A DNA stretch of 64,000 nucleotides, taken from NCBI RefSeq assembly GCF_026343185.1, contig NZ_JAPEMA010000001.1:4154001-4218000 (forward strand), in the 5' to 3' direction. A program made the position numbers and the translations under genes. Source of the DNA: Streptomyces sp. NBC_00091. Lineage in GTDB: Bacteria > Actinomycetota > Actinomycetes > Streptomycetales > Streptomycetaceae. The notes under the pieces were generated by a model that had not been told where the DNA came from, did no database searches, and saw nothing but the letters and a program-made list of their open reading frames with translations. Of this stretch, positions 16,796 through 26,683 are shown one piece after another. How positions within the stretch are numbered: position 1 is the first letter of the stretch; each line of letters begins with the position of its first letter.

Positions 16796-18106
16796 GTGAC
16801 CGCAGAGGCCATGGTGACGAGCCCTTTCGCGGGTTCCGCCACCGACGGCGACCGCCCGTTGCGCATCGCACTCCTCACCTATAAGGGGAACCCGTTCTGC
16901 GGCGGCCAGGGCGTGTACGTCCGGCACCTCTCCCGGGAGCTCGTGAAGCTCGGGCACTCCGTCGAGGTCATCGGCGCGCAGCCCTACCCCGTACTGGACA
17001 CCGGCGCCACGCTCACCGAGCTGCCGAGCCTGGACCTGTACCGCAGCCCCGACCCCTTCCGCACCCCCAAGCGCGACGAGTACCGGGACTGGATCGACGC
17101 CCTCGAGGTCGCCACCATGTGGACCGGCGGGTTCCCCGAACCGCTGACCTTCTCGCTGCGCGCCCGGCGCCACCTGCGCGCCCGCGCCGGGGAGTTCGAC
17201 GTCATCCACGACAACCAGACCCTCGGCTACGGACTGCTGGGCGACCTCGGCGCGCCGCTGGTCACCACCATCCACCACCCCATCACCGTCGACCGCAAGC
17301 TCGACCTCGCCGCCGCCAAGGACCGCAAGAAGCGGGCCTCCGTCCGCCGCTGGTACGCCTTCACGCGCATGCAGGGCCGTGTCGCCCGCCGGCTGCCGTC
17401 GGTGCTGACCGTCTCCGGCTCCTCCCAGCAGGAGATCGCCGAGCACCTGGGCGTGCGGGAGGGCCGCATCCACGTCGTGCACATCGGGGCGGACACGGAC
17501 CTGTGGTCGCCCGACCCGTCCGTCGCGGAAGTGCCCGGCCGGATCGTGACCACCTCCAGCGCCGACGTCCCGCTCAAGGGGCTCGTCCACCTCGTCGAGG
17601 CGCTCGCCAAGCTGCGCACCGAGCGGCCCGACGCGCACCTCGTCGTCGTCGGCAAGCGCGCCGAGAGCGGGCCGGTCGCCCGCGCGATCGAGTCGTACGG
17701 GCTCCAGGACGCGGTGCGCTTCGTCAAGGGGATCAGCGACACCGAGCTGGTCGACCTGGTGCGCAGCGCCCAGGTCGCCTGCGTGCCCTCCCTGTACGAG
17801 GGCTTCTCGCTCCCGGCGGCCGAGGCCATGGCCACCGGCACCCCGCTGGTCGCCACCACCGGCGGCGCCATCCCCGAGGTGTCCGGCCCCGACGGCGAGA
17901 CCTGCCTGGCCGTACCGCCCGGTGACGCCGGGGCGCTGGCCGGCGCGCTGGGCCGGCTGCTGGGCGACGCCCCGCTGCGCGCCCGCCTCGGAGCCGCCGG
18001 ACGGGAGCGGGTCCTGACCCGGTTCACCTGGGCCAAGGCCGCCGAGGGCACGGCCGCGCACTACAGAGCCTCCATCGAGCAGGCCGCCGCCGCCCGTACC
18101 CGGTGA
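16796..18106 (+). CDS. Glycosyltransferase family 4 (GT-B fold)
   Basis: A 436-residue retaining GT-B enzyme. The N-terminal domain opens with RIALLTYKGNPFCGGQGVYVRHLSREL. The C-terminal nucleotide-sugar domain has the EX7E-type segment VPSLYEGFSLPAAEAMATGTPLV and GGAIPE. It transfers a sugar from a nucleotide donor to an unknown acceptor. GTG at 16796 has AGAAGGGGG upstream; an in-frame ATG at 16811 is the alternative. It leads a run with a methyltransferase and a barrel protein, and is divergent from kstR across a perfect KstR site. The last point hints at a link to a sterol or isoprenoid glycolipid, but this is inference. Confidence 0.88.
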   Translation: MTAEAMVTSPFAGSATDGDRPLRIALLTYKGNPFCGGQGVYVRHLSRELVKLGHSVEVIGAQPYPVLDTGATLTELPSLDLYRSPDPFRTPKRDEYRDWIDALEVATMWTGGFPEPLTFSLRARRHLRARAGEFDVIHDNQTLGYGLLGDLGAPLVTTIHHPITVDRKLDLAAAKDRKKRASVRRWYAFTRMQGRVARRLPSVLTVSGSSQQEIAEHLGVREGRIHVVHIGADTDLWSPDPSVAEVPGRIVTTSSADVPLKGLVHLVEALAKLRTERPDAHLVVVGKRAESGPVARAIESYGLQDAVRFVKGISDTELVDLVRSAQVACVPSLYEGFSLPAAEAMATGTPLVATTGGAIPEVSGPDGETCLAVPPGDAGALAGALGRLLGDAPLRARLGAAGRERVLTRFTWAKAAEGTAAHYRASIEQAAAARTR

Positions 18107-18194
18107 ACCCCCGCACCCTTCACCGAGCAGATCGCCGAACCGTTCATCTCATGCGCAACACCCTTCACCCCCGTGACCGCGAAGGCAGGACCCC

Positions 18195-18929
18195 GTGCTG
18201 ACCGTCGATTTCTCCCGGTTCCCGCTCGCCGCAGGCGACCGCGTGCTCGATCTGGGCTGCGGCGCAGGCCGGCACGCCTTCGAGTGCTACCGGCGCGGCG
18301 CCCAGGTCGTCGCCGTCGACCGCAACGGCGAGGAGATCCGCGAGGTCGCCAAGTGGTTCGCCGCCATGAAGGAGGCCGGTGAGGCCCCGGCCGGTGCCAC
18401 CGCCACCGCCATGGAGGGCGACGCCCTCGCCCTGCCCTTCCCCGACGAGTCCTTCGACGTCGTCATCATCTCCGAGGTGATGGAGCACATCCCCGACGAC
18501 AAGGGCGTGCTCGCCGAGATGGTCCGCGTGCTCAAGCCCGGCGGGCGCATCGCGATCACCGTCCCGCGCTACGGCCCGGAGAAGATCTGCTGGGCGCTCA
18601 GCGACGCCTACCACGAGGTCGAGGGCGGCCACATCCGCATCTACAAGGCGGACGAGCTGCTCGGCAAGATGGAGGCCGCCGGCCTCAAGCCGTACGGCAC
18701 CCACCACGCGCACGGCCTGCACTCCCCGTACTGGTGGCTCAAGTGCGCCTTCGGCGTCGACAACGACAAGGCGCTGCCCGTCAAGGCGTACCACAAGCTC
18801 CTGGTCTGGGACATCATGAAGAAGCCGATCGCCACCCGCCTCGCCGAGCAGGCCCTCAACCCGGTCATCGGCAAGAGCTTCGTGGCGTACGCGACCAAGC
18901 CCCACCTGCCCGTCGGCGCAGCACAGTGA
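18195..18929 (+). CDS. Class I SAM-dependent methyltransferase
   Basis: A 244-residue methyltransferase of the ubiquinone/menaquinone C-methyltransferase type. It has motif I VLDLGCGAGRHAFE (about 15-28), an acidic end of strand 2 (VVAVDRNG) and post-motif LPFPDESFDVVIISEVMEHIPD. It starts with GTG after AGGA, 88 bases after the glycosyltransferase. Its last four bases overlap the next start (GTGA), so it is translationally coupled to the barrel protein. Substrate unknown; the three genes look like a small glycolipid or isoprenoid tailoring operon. Confidence 0.88.
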   Translation: MLTVDFSRFPLAAGDRVLDLGCGAGRHAFECYRRGAQVVAVDRNGEEIREVAKWFAAMKEAGEAPAGATATAMEGDALALPFPDESFDVVIISEVMEHIPDDKGVLAEMVRVLKPGGRIAITVPRYGPEKICWALSDAYHEVEGGHIRIYKADELLGKMEAAGLKPYGTHHAHGLHSPYWWLKCAFGVDNDKALPVKAYHKLLVWDIMKKPIATRLAEQALNPVIGKSFVAYATKPHLPVGAAQ

Positions 18930-20014
18930 GCTCGCCGGAGCGCACCGTACCCGAACACCTCGTCCTGGACGGCGTACTGACCGCCGAGCAGGCGGCGCAG
19001 ACCGTGGCGGGCATCCTCGCCGCCCAGCGCACGGACGGGGCCATACCGTGGTTCCGCGGCCACCACCTCGACCCGTGGGACCACACCGAGGCCGCGATGG
19101 CCCTGGACACCGCGGGCGAGCACGAGGCCGCGGAGCGGGCCTACGCCTGGCTGGCCCGCCACCAGAACCAGGACGGCTCCTGGTACGCCGCCTACGCGGA
19201 CCGGCCCGACGGGGTGGACACCGACGAGCCGCAGGACCCCTCCCGGGAGTCCAACTTCGTCGCGTACATAGCCGTCGGCGTCTGGCACCACTACCTCGCC
19301 ACCGGCGACGACACCTTCCTGGACCGGATGTGGCCGGCCGTCGTGGCGGCCGTCGAGTTCGTCCTCGCCCTCCAGCAGCCGGGCGGCGAGATCGGCTGGA
19401 AGCGGGAGGCGGACGGCACCCCCGTCACCGACGCCCTGCTGACCGGCTCCTCCTCCATCCACCAGGCACTGCGCTGCGCCCTGGCCATCGCGGACCACCG
19501 CGGCGACCCGCAGCCGGACTGGGAGCTGGCCACGGGCGCGCTCGCGCACGCGATCCGCCGGCACCCGGAGCGGTTCCTGGACAAGTCCCGGTACTCGATG
19601 GACTGGTACTACCCGGTGCTCGGCGGGGCCCTGTCGGGGCCGGAGGCGAAGGCGCGCGTCGAGCAGCGGTGGGAGGAGTTCGTCGTCCCGGACCTCGGGG
19701 TGCGGTGCGTGCTGCCGAACCCGTGGGTGACGGGCGGGGAGTCCTGCGAGCTGGCGCTGACCCTGTGGGTGATGGGGGAGTCGGACCGGGCGCTGGAGAT
19801 CCTGCGCTCGATCGGGCACCTGCGCGCCGAGAACGGCATGTACTGGACGGGCTACGTCTTCGAGGACCGGGCGGTCTGGCCGGTGGAGCAGACGACCTGG
19901 ACCGCCGGTTCGCTGCTGCTCGCGGTGGCGGCGCTGGGCGGGGACGAGCCCACGGGAGAGGTCTTCGGCGGGCTGGCCCTGCCGGCGGGCCTGGAACCCG
20001 ACTGCTGCCGCTGA
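18926..20014 (+). CDS. Prenyltransferase/squalene-cyclase-like alpha-alpha barrel protein
   Basis: A 362-residue cytoplasmic protein with helical-hairpin repeats and QW-like motifs (GAIPWFRG, NQDGSWYAAY, GGEIGWKRE), as in squalene/hopene cyclases or six-hairpin glycosidases. No DXDD cyclase motif or transmembrane segment is obvious. The repeats and a conserved WYYPVLGG segment also resemble six-hairpin glycoside-processing enzymes. GTG overlaps the methyltransferase stop. Fold class is moderately sure, reaction unknown; acting on the same lipid or glycan as the upstream glycosyltransferase is the simplest guess. Confidence 0.72.
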   Translation: MSSPERTVPEHLVLDGVLTAEQAAQTVAGILAAQRTDGAIPWFRGHHLDPWDHTEAAMALDTAGEHEAAERAYAWLARHQNQDGSWYAAYADRPDGVDTDEPQDPSRESNFVAYIAVGVWHHYLATGDDTFLDRMWPAVVAAVEFVLALQQPGGEIGWKREADGTPVTDALLTGSSSIHQALRCALAIADHRGDPQPDWELATGALAHAIRRHPERFLDKSRYSMDWYYPVLGGALSGPEAKARVEQRWEEFVVPDLGVRCVLPNPWVTGGESCELALTLWVMGESDRALEILRSIGHLRAENGMYWTGYVFEDRAVWPVEQTTWTAGSLLLAVAALGGDEPTGEVFGGLALPAGLEPDCCR

Positions 20015-20033
20015 CCTGAGTCCGCGGGGTGGT

Positions 20034-20057
20034 GGGGGACCCCCGAACGGGTCCCCC
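20034..20057 (+). terminator. Hairpin terminator after the glycosyltransferase operon
   Basis: GGGGGACCC (20034-20042) and GGGTCCCCC (20049-20057) form a perfect 9-bp stem with the loop CCGAAC, 20 bases after the barrel-protein stop. Confidence 0.7.
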
Positions 20058-20120
20058 AAGTGGTGGAGCGGCATGCCCGGGGTGAGGCTGCGGGGGATAC
20101 CTCAGTCCCCGGAGGCAACC

Positions 20121-20759
20121 GTGTCCGTACCCACAACCGTCCGATTCCGTCGCGCCCTCACGGCGGTGGTGCTGTCCACCGCGCTGCTGGCCGGTGCCAC
20201 CGCGTGCGGCAGCGGTGGCGACAGGGCCGAGCGGGAGGAGGTCTCCTCGGCCGCCGCCGCGGAGCTGGCCGCCCTCGCGGTGGCGGAGCCGGACGCGGCC
20301 GCGGCCGACGAGCTGGCCGCCTCGACGCCCTCGCCGAGCACCTCCGCCGAGAAGCAGAAGTTCGCCAAGACGCGGTTCGTCGCCAATGCCGGGCTCGCGG
20401 CCGGGGCGACGTACCAGTGGATCATCAAGCCGTACCGCGAGGGCAAGTTCAAGAAGGGCGCGAGCGGCCGTACCTTCGCGCTGATCAAGGCGGGTCTCGC
20501 GGGCGCCTTCGCGTACAACCGGCTGAAGGCGGCGGCCGAGAACGCCAAGGGCGACCCGCTGCTGTCGAAGGCGATGGGCCCGCTGACGGCGGGCATCGAC
20601 TCCCTCAAGGGCCTGGGCACCAAGCTCCGCAAGGGCGAGGCGGGCGACGCCGACATCGACGCCTTCAACAACGTCATCAACGGGGTCAAGGAAGCCGGCA
20701 AGGGCGCGGGCGCCGTGGTGACCGACAAGGTGCCGAGCACCTCGCAGCTGACCGGCTGA
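20121..20759 (+). CDS. Putative secreted lipoprotein, unknown function
   Basis: A 212-residue protein. A basic N-terminus and hydrophobic stretch (RRALTAVVLSTALLAGATACG) end in a cysteine at about residue 30. The lipobox is weak (ATAC), so lipidation is likely but not certain. The mature part is Ala/Glu-rich, then carries a second mildly hydrophobic stretch near 95-130 and a Lys-rich region. Nothing identifies a function. GTG is chosen because GGAGG lies 5 bases upstream. Short tandem CCGGCTGAGG units fill the 20760-20826 gap after it. Confidence 0.65.
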   Translation: MSVPTTVRFRRALTAVVLSTALLAGATACGSGGDRAEREEVSSAAAAELAALAVAEPDAAAADELAASTPSPSTSAEKQKFAKTRFVANAGLAAGATYQWIIKPYREGKFKKGASGRTFALIKAGLAGAFAYNRLKAAAENAKGDPLLSKAMGPLTAGIDSLKGLGTKLRKGEAGDADIDAFNNVINGVKEAGKGAGAVVTDKVPSTSQLTG

Positions 20760-20826
20760 GTCCGGCCGAGACCTGCTGGGGCCGGCTGAGGCCGGCTGAG
20801 GCCGGCCGAGGACGGTGCCTGTTTGA

Positions 20827-21216
20827 ATGGCCGGTGTGATCGAGTTCCTGTTCTTCGCCCTCGCGGCCGCCGGCCTGGGCTGGCTCTTCCGGCGCAAGCA
20901 CCGTCAGCGGACCGCCGCCGGGGGGCCCGCCGGGATCCCGGGCATGGCCCGGATCCCGGCGGGCGAGGGCCGGTGGCGTTCCGGCCGGGTGTATGCCGGC
21001 CAGGGCGCCGCCCGCTGGCAACCGGGTAGGGGGTCCCTCGTGCCGTTGGGTGGCGCCCTGACCACGGGTGTACGGGTGCCCTCCGTGAGGGAGGGCATCT
21101 CCATCAACCCGGGTTCGAGGATCGTGACGTGCGTCCTGGCGGACGGCGGCACGATCGAGATCGCCGTGATGCCGTTGGACCTGCGCGAACTCCTGGAGGT
21201 CCTGCCGGAGGGTTAG
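20827..21216 (+). CDS. Small membrane-anchored protein, DUF2550-like
   Basis: A 129-residue protein with one N-terminal transmembrane helix (IEFLFFALAAAGLGWLF), a basic linker, then a small beta-rich domain containing RWRSGRVYAG and a C-terminal IVTCVLADGGTIEIAVMPLDL. The layout resembles the actinobacterial DUF2550 family near ATP synthase genes, though only by pattern. No enzymatic motif. Function unknown. It is probably expressed independently of the upstream lipoprotein, as the gap holds only short GGCCGGCTGA repeats. Confidence 0.6.
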   Translation: MAGVIEFLFFALAAAGLGWLFRRKHRQRTAAGGPAGIPGMARIPAGEGRWRSGRVYAGQGAARWQPGRGSLVPLGGALTTGVRVPSVREGISINPGSRIVTCVLADGGTIEIAVMPLDLRELLEVLPEG

Positions 21217-21220
21217 CGGG

Positions 21221-21679
21221 TCAGTCCGGGTCGGGCATCGGGTACCAGTCGGTCCAGCTGCCCTCGTGGTTGCGGGTCTTGACGAAGCGCCAGCCGTCGT
21301 TCCCCTCGACGGACAGGCTGAACCTCCACGGGTCGCCGCCGCTGAAGCGGTCGATGACGGCGATCTTGCTCCTGCCCACGCCGCCCATGGAGCTCCAGTG
21401 GGTCCAGTCGCCGTCGGAGTCCGTCCAGCGCGTCCATATCGCGTTGTCCGTACCGACCAGGAACTGCTGCTTCCCCCCGTCGGGGAGGCGGTGGGTGGTC
21501 ACCCCGTACTCGCAGATGTAGATGGCACCCCCGCTGCCGGTGCAGTGGCTGACTGCCTGGGCCGGGGTGGCGGCCAGGGCGAGACCCGCGACCGTGGCGG
21601 CCGCGAGGACGATCGCCTTGATCCTGTTGGTGCTGATGACTGTTCCCCTTTGGGCGGTGCCTTGGTGGTCGCTCACCAT
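21221..21679 (-). CDS. Secreted Trp-rich beta-repeat protein (tectonin/PLL-lectin-like)
   Basis: A protein of up to 152 residues with a signal peptide (NRIKAIVLAAATVAGLALA...AQA) and Trp-rich repeats such as IWTRWTDSDGDWTHWSSMGG and a GSWTDWYPMP ending. These recall one or two blades of tectonin or PLL-type beta-propeller lectins, which bind sugars. The start is uncertain. ATG at 21677-21679 is in frame but has no ribosome site. AAGGGGA lies where translation of the signal peptide would be expected to begin, but the codons there are GTC ATC. The start codon may be mutated or non-canonical. Confidence 0.6.
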   Translation of the reverse strand: MVSDHQGTAQRGTVISTNRIKAIVLAAATVAGLALAATPAQAVSHCTGSGGAIYICEYGVTTHRLPDGGKQQFLVGTDNAIWTRWTDSDGDWTHWSSMGGVGRSKIAVIDRFSGGDPWRFSLSVEGNDGWRFVKTRNHEGSWTDWYPMPDPD

Positions 21680-21720
21680 GTTCCGGCCCGGCGCAAACGT
21701 TTCGCTAACGTGCCCGGATC

Positions 21721-22731
21721 TCAGCTGTTGAGCTCCGCCAGCACCCGCAGGGTGTGCGGGTCCGGGGCGGTGACGAGCAGGTCGGTGACGGGGCCCTTGC
21801 GCCACAGCTCCAGCCGCTCCGCGATCCGCTCGCGGGGGCCGACCAGCGAGATCTCGTCGGCGAAGGCGTCCGGCACGGCGAGGACCGCCTCCTCCTTGCG
21901 CCCGGCCAGGAACAGTTCCTGGATGCGCCGGGCCTCGGCCTCGTAGCCCATCCGCCCCATGAGGTCGGCGTGGAAGTTGCGGGCCGCGTGCCCCATGCCG
22001 CCGATGTAGAAGCCGAGCATCGCCTTGACCGGGAGCAGCCCCTCGGCGACGTCCTCGCAGACCTTCGCCCGGGCCATCGGCGCGATCATGAACCCTTCGG
22101 GCAGGCCGGTCAGCGCGGCCTGGTAGACGTCGGTGCGGGTGGGCGACCAGTAGAGGGGGAGCCAGCCGTCCGCGATGCGGGTGGTCTGGGCGATGTTCTT
22201 CGGACCCTCCGCGCCGAGCAGTAGCGGCAGGTCCGCGCGCAGCGGGTGGGTGATGGGCTTGAGGGGCTTGCCGATGCCGGTGCCGTCCGCCCCGCGGTAC
22301 GGGTGGCTGTGGAAGCGGCCGTCCAGCGCGACGGGGGCCTCGCGGCGCAGCACCTGGCGGACGACGTCCACGTACTCGCGGGTCGCGGTGAGCGGGCTCG
22401 AGGGGAAGGGGCGCCCGTACCAGCCCTCCACCACCTGCGGCCCCGACAGGCCCAGGCCCAGCATCATCCGGCCGCCGGAGAGGTGGTCGAGGGTGAGGGC
22501 GTGCATGGCGGTGGCGGTGGGCGTGCGGGCGGCCATCTGGGCGATGGCGGTGCCGAGCCGGATCCGGGAGGTGTGCGCGGCGATCCAGGTCAGCGGGGTG
22601 AAGGCGTCGGAGCCCCAGGCCTCGGCGGTCCACACCGAGTCGTAGCCCAGGCGTTCCGCCTCGGTGGCGAGGTCGAGGTGGGCCGGGCTGGGCCCGCGCC
22701 CCCAGTAGCCGAGTGCGAGTCCGAGGCGCAT
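21721..22731 (-). CDS. LLM-class F420-dependent oxidoreductase
   Basis: A 336-residue luciferase-like (beta/alpha)8 protein. It opens with MRLGLALGYWGRG and contains SRIRLGTAIAQMAARTPTATAMHALTLD and MMLGLGLSGPQVVEGWYG, all typical of F420-dependent LLM enzymes such as the TIGR03559-like group. It transfers hydride from F420H2 to an unknown substrate. GGAGGGGG lies just upstream of the ATG. A perfect CTGAC-N5-GTCAG palindrome (22758-22772) lies in its promoter. The same palindrome precedes the FadE34-like and MaoC genes, so it may share a second regulator with the sterol genes. Confidence 0.88.
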   Translation of the reverse strand: MRLGLALGYWGRGPSPAHLDLATEAERLGYDSVWTAEAWGSDAFTPLTWIAAHTSRIRLGTAIAQMAARTPTATAMHALTLDHLSGGRMMLGLGLSGPQVVEGWYGRPFPSSPLTATREYVDVVRQVLRREAPVALDGRFHSHPYRGADGTGIGKPLKPITHPLRADLPLLLGAEGPKNIAQTTRIADGWLPLYWSPTRTDVYQAALTGLPEGFMIAPMARAKVCEDVAEGLLPVKAMLGFYIGGMGHAARNFHADLMGRMGYEAEARRIQELFLAGRKEEAVLAVPDAFADEISLVGPRERIAERLELWRKGPVTDLLVTAPDPHTLRVLAELNS

Positions 22732-22757
22732 GTACGGTCCCCCTCCGCGAAGCCGAT

Positions 22758-22772
22758 CTGACGGTACGTCAG
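22758..22772. promoter_or_regulatory. CTGAC-N5-GTCAG palindromic operator
   Basis: CTGACGGTACGTCAG has perfect 6-base arms (CTGACG/CGTCAG). A further half-site ACGTCAGG follows at 22777-22784. It lies 27 bases upstream of the LLM oxidoreductase start. The regulator is unknown, probably TetR-type. Confidence 0.6.
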
Positions 22773-22817
22773 CTAACGTCAGGTGACTGTAGGGCACGCG
22801 CGCCCCGTCGGGAAGCA

Positions 22818-22855
22818 CGAAGGCCCCCCGCCCGTGAGGGGGCGGGGGGCCTTCG
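22818..22855. terminator. Bidirectional hairpin terminator
   Basis: GAAGGCCCCCCGCCC (22819-22833) pairs with GGGCGGGGGGCCTTC (22839-22853) around a 5-base loop. It lies 3' of the minus-strand membrane protein gene and upstream of the LLM promoter, insulating the two. Confidence 0.8.
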
Positions 22856-22873
22856 CCGTGACGCGGTGGGGGG

Positions 22874-23683
22874 TCAGCCGTGCTGGATCCCCGAGGTGTC
22901 GTTCAGGACGCCGCGGCGGCCGTCCTGGGTCTGCGCGATCAGGGCCGACGGGCCGCGCTGGTCGACGGCCAGGTACCAGGTGCCCGGGGCGAGTTCCGCG
23001 ATCGGGACGGGGGAGCCGTCCTCACCGTAGAGGGGCCGGGCCACCGGCACCGCGAACCAGAACGGCGTGAACTCCGCCGCCGGGGCGGCCGCCGCGTCCT
23101 GCGGGCCGGGCGCCGGCGTGCCCCCGTACGGCGGCACCGGCTGCGGGGTGTTCCCGTAGCCCTGCGGCTGCTGCTGTTGCGGCTGCTGCTGCCCGCCCGG
23201 GTAGCCGTACCCGGTGCCGGGCTGGGCGCCGTACGGCTGGGGGGCGACGGGCTTGGGCTCCGGCACCAGCGGCCCGGCCAGCGCCGGGATCTGCGCACCG
23301 GCGACGGCCACGCCCGCGAGGGCGAGGTTGGCGAGGAAGGCGAGGATGCAGCCGGCGCCGAGGTCGGCCCGCGCCGGGCTGGTGATCAGCGACCACAGCG
23401 CCGCCCAGGCCGCCGCCACGGCCAGCACGGTGCCCCAGGCCGACAGGGTCAGGCCCCCGACCTTGCGGCCCTCGGGCAGGAAGCGGGACCCGACCAGCAG
23501 ACCGGCGGCGATGAAGCCGGTCAGGAAGATGGTCGGCAGTGCCAGCCCGTAGACGTCGGTGTCCCACGCACTCGGGAGGTCCAGGCCGGTGGCGGAGTAG
23601 AAATCGAGGAACGAGGCGATGAACAGCAGCACCGCTGCTCCGATCACCACGCCGTCGCCTCGAGTGAGGGAGCGGATGTTCAC
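22874..23683 (-). CDS. Membrane protein with Gln/Pro-rich linker, DUF5336-like
   Basis: A 269-residue protein with four predicted transmembrane helices in the first 135 residues. A low-complexity linker follows (PQPYGAQPGTGYGYPGG, a run of Gln, QPVPPYGGTP) and then a soluble C-terminal domain of about 75 residues (EFTPFWFAVPVARPLYG...). The combination resembles the DUF5336 membrane proteins of actinomycetes. Function unknown; the Gln/Pro-rich linker is likely disordered and exposed. Monocistronic, ending at the terminator 22818-22855. Confidence 0.65.
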   Translation of the reverse strand: MNIRSLTRGDGVVIGAAVLLFIASFLDFYSATGLDLPSAWDTDVYGLALPTIFLTGFIAAGLLVGSRFLPEGRKVGGLTLSAWGTVLAVAAAWAALWSLITSPARADLGAGCILAFLANLALAGVAVAGAQIPALAGPLVPEPKPVAPQPYGAQPGTGYGYPGGQQQPQQQQPQGYGNTPQPVPPYGGTPAPGPQDAAAAPAAEFTPFWFAVPVARPLYGEDGSPVPIAELAPGTWYLAVDQRGPSALIAQTQDGRRGVLNDTSGIQHG

Positions 23684-23799
23684 GTCTTGGGGTGTCCTTC
23701 TCGGTCTTGGCTGGGGCGGGAGCGGGCGCCCCCATGGTACGGAAGGTTCCGCGGCCGAGAGGATCGGGTCGGCCCGCCGTCCCGGCGGCTACCGGTGAA

Positions 23800-24798
23800 C
23801 TACCCGCCCAGGAACCCGACGATGCCGTCCGCGATGCCCTGCGCCGCCTTCTGGCGCCACTCCGGGCTCATCAGCTGCGCCGCGTCCTTGTCGTCCCGCA
23901 TGTTGCCGCATTCGAGGAACACCTTGGGCCGGGTCGAGAGGTTGAGGCCGCCGAGGTCGTCGCGGACCACCAACCCGGTACCGCTGCCGAGGTAGTTGGC
24001 GGGGGAGGAGCCGGTGGTGCGGGCGAAGTTCCCGGCGATGCGCTCGCCGAGGTCGCGGGAGGGGGCGATGATCTTCGAGGTGTCCGCCGCGCCGCCCTTG
24101 ACCCGGGCCGGGAGGATGACGTGGAAGCCCCGGTTGCCGGCGGAGGCGCCGTCCGCGTGGACGGAGACGACGGCGTCGGCCGTCGCCTCGTTGCCGATCC
24201 GGGCCCGCTCGTTGATGCAGGGGCCCCAGGGGCGGTCCGCCTCATGGGTGAAGACCACCTTGACGCCCTTGGCCTCCAGCAGGGCGCGCGCCCGCCGCGA
24301 GACGTCGAGGGAGAACTCCGCCTCCATGTAGCCGGAGTTCGTGGTGGTGCCGGTGGTGTCGCACTCCTTGCGGTTGGTGCCGATGTCCACCAGCTTGTTG
24401 ATCTCGGAGGTGTGCTGGAAGTTGCCCGTGTTGTGGCCGGGGTCGATGACCACGGTCCGGCCGGTGAGCGGGCCCTTGGCGGGGGCGGCCGGCGGAGCGC
24501 TCGCGCCGGCGCTCGCACCCGGGCTCGTACCGGGGCTCGCCTGCGGGCTCGGGGTGGCGCTGGACTTCGCGTCCGTCGCCGCCGCCGTGTGCGAGGCGGT
24601 GAGCGGCATGCCCTCGGGCTGCCGCTCGTCGGGCCCCGGACCGGAGGTCAGGACCTGGGTCAGTACCCAGCCCGCCAGACAGGTCGGGGCGAGCGCCGCC
24701 AGCGCCACCGTGAGGGCGGGCCGGCGCGCGAACCAGGGCCGGTCCGGGCTGATCGAGGATCCGGACTCGGGCTGCGGGGGGCTGTCGTCGTAGCGCAC
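23800..24798 (-). CDS. N-acetylmuramoyl-L-alanine amidase (Amidase_3)
   Basis: A 332-residue cell-wall hydrolase: cytoplasmic N-terminus, a signal-anchor helix (about 27-50), a Ser/Thr/Pro/Ala-rich spacer, then a Zn amidase domain from about 115. Visible Zn and catalytic positions are the His in VVIDPGHN, the Glu in MEAEFSLDVS, the His in SVHADG and the Glu of VFLECGNM. It cleaves the amide bond between MurNAc and the stem peptide. It starts with GTG at 24796-24798 without a clear ribosome site. Monocistronic. Confidence 0.9.
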   Translation of the reverse strand: MRYDDSPPQPESGSSISPDRPWFARRPALTVALAALAPTCLAGWVLTQVLTSGPGPDERQPEGMPLTASHTAAATDAKSSATPSPQASPGTSPGASAGASAPPAAPAKGPLTGRTVVIDPGHNTGNFQHTSEINKLVDIGTNRKECDTTGTTTNSGYMEAEFSLDVSRRARALLEAKGVKVVFTHEADRPWGPCINERARIGNEATADAVVSVHADGASAGNRGFHVILPARVKGGAADTSKIIAPSRDLGERIAGNFARTTGSSPANYLGSGTGLVVRDDLGGLNLSTRPKVFLECGNMRDDKDAAQLMSPEWRQKAAQGIADGIVGFLGG

Positions 24799-24891
24799 GT
24801 CGCGATGCTAGAACGCCCGCCCGGACCTCGTACGGACCCTGGGCCATCCGGGGGCGTGGTGTGGTTATCGGTTTTTCCTGGGCCGACCAGG

Positions 24892-26117
<1,226 letters not shown>

Positions 26118-26147
26118 GCGTGTCTCCTTCGGTTGTACTGCCCACTC

Positions 26148-26666
26148 CTAGGCAGGGAGATTTCCGTCGACGCAGACGGCGCGGGCGAAGACAGTGCCAG
26201 ACACGGCGCTTGTGTTCCTGGCACGAACTTGCCACCCGGTCTGACCGTTACCGGCCTCGGTTGGGTTGGATTCAGTGCTGTCCCAGGTCGACTCGAAGGG
26301 GCGGAATTGCTGCCCGCCCCCGGTGGCGATCTTCCCCAGCGGGCACTGCACACCTGCTCCGCCGAACTGGCCTGGCGCAACGGGAGCGCTGGCTGCGCTC
26401 ACCGCTTCCCACCCGGTAGCACCGCTGTCAGCCGGCGGAGTCGGGTTGGTGATGTCCTGGGACGTGCTCTGGTTGCAGCTGATGTTCTGCGTGCCGTTGA
26501 CGGTGTTGCCGACGCCCGCCTGTCCGGACGGGAGGCAGGCCGCCCCGATCGCCGGATTGTTGAGGGCCGAGAGCAGGTCGTCGTCGGCGGCGGCTCCGCC
26601 GGCGGAGAAGACGACCGCCGCAGCGGCAGCCGTGCACACGGCGGCGAGTGTCCTGGTGAGTTTCAC
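26148..26666 (-). CDS. Small secreted cysteine-rich protein, paralogue B
   Basis: A 172-residue protein with a signal peptide (about 1-27, ending GGAAA). It shares CxPxGQAGxxNTxxGTQNISC and the C-terminal pattern CPxGKxxTGGG...AxxVC.D with the downstream gene at 25617, so the two arose by tandem duplication. No recognised family. The gap to paralogue A is 30 bases, so they are likely co-transcribed. Confidence 0.7.
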   Translation of the reverse strand: MKLTRTLAAVCTAAAAAVVFSAGGAAADDDLLSALNNPAIGAACLPSGQAGVGNTVNGTQNISCNQSTSQDITNPTPPADSGATGWEAVSAASAPVAPGQFGGAGVQCPLGKIATGGGQQFRPFESTWDSTESNPTEAGNGQTGWQVRARNTSAVSGTVFARAVCVDGNLPA

Positions 26667-26683
26667 GCCGAGCGTCCCTTCGT

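Noticed and set aside
16811..18106. ATG 16811 as glycosyltransferase start
   Set aside because: GTG 16796 has the better ribosome-site spacing; the ATG is kept only as an alternative.
18926..20014. True squalene-hopene cyclase
   Set aside because: The protein is about half the size of such cyclases and lacks the DXDD acid motif and membrane-binding region.
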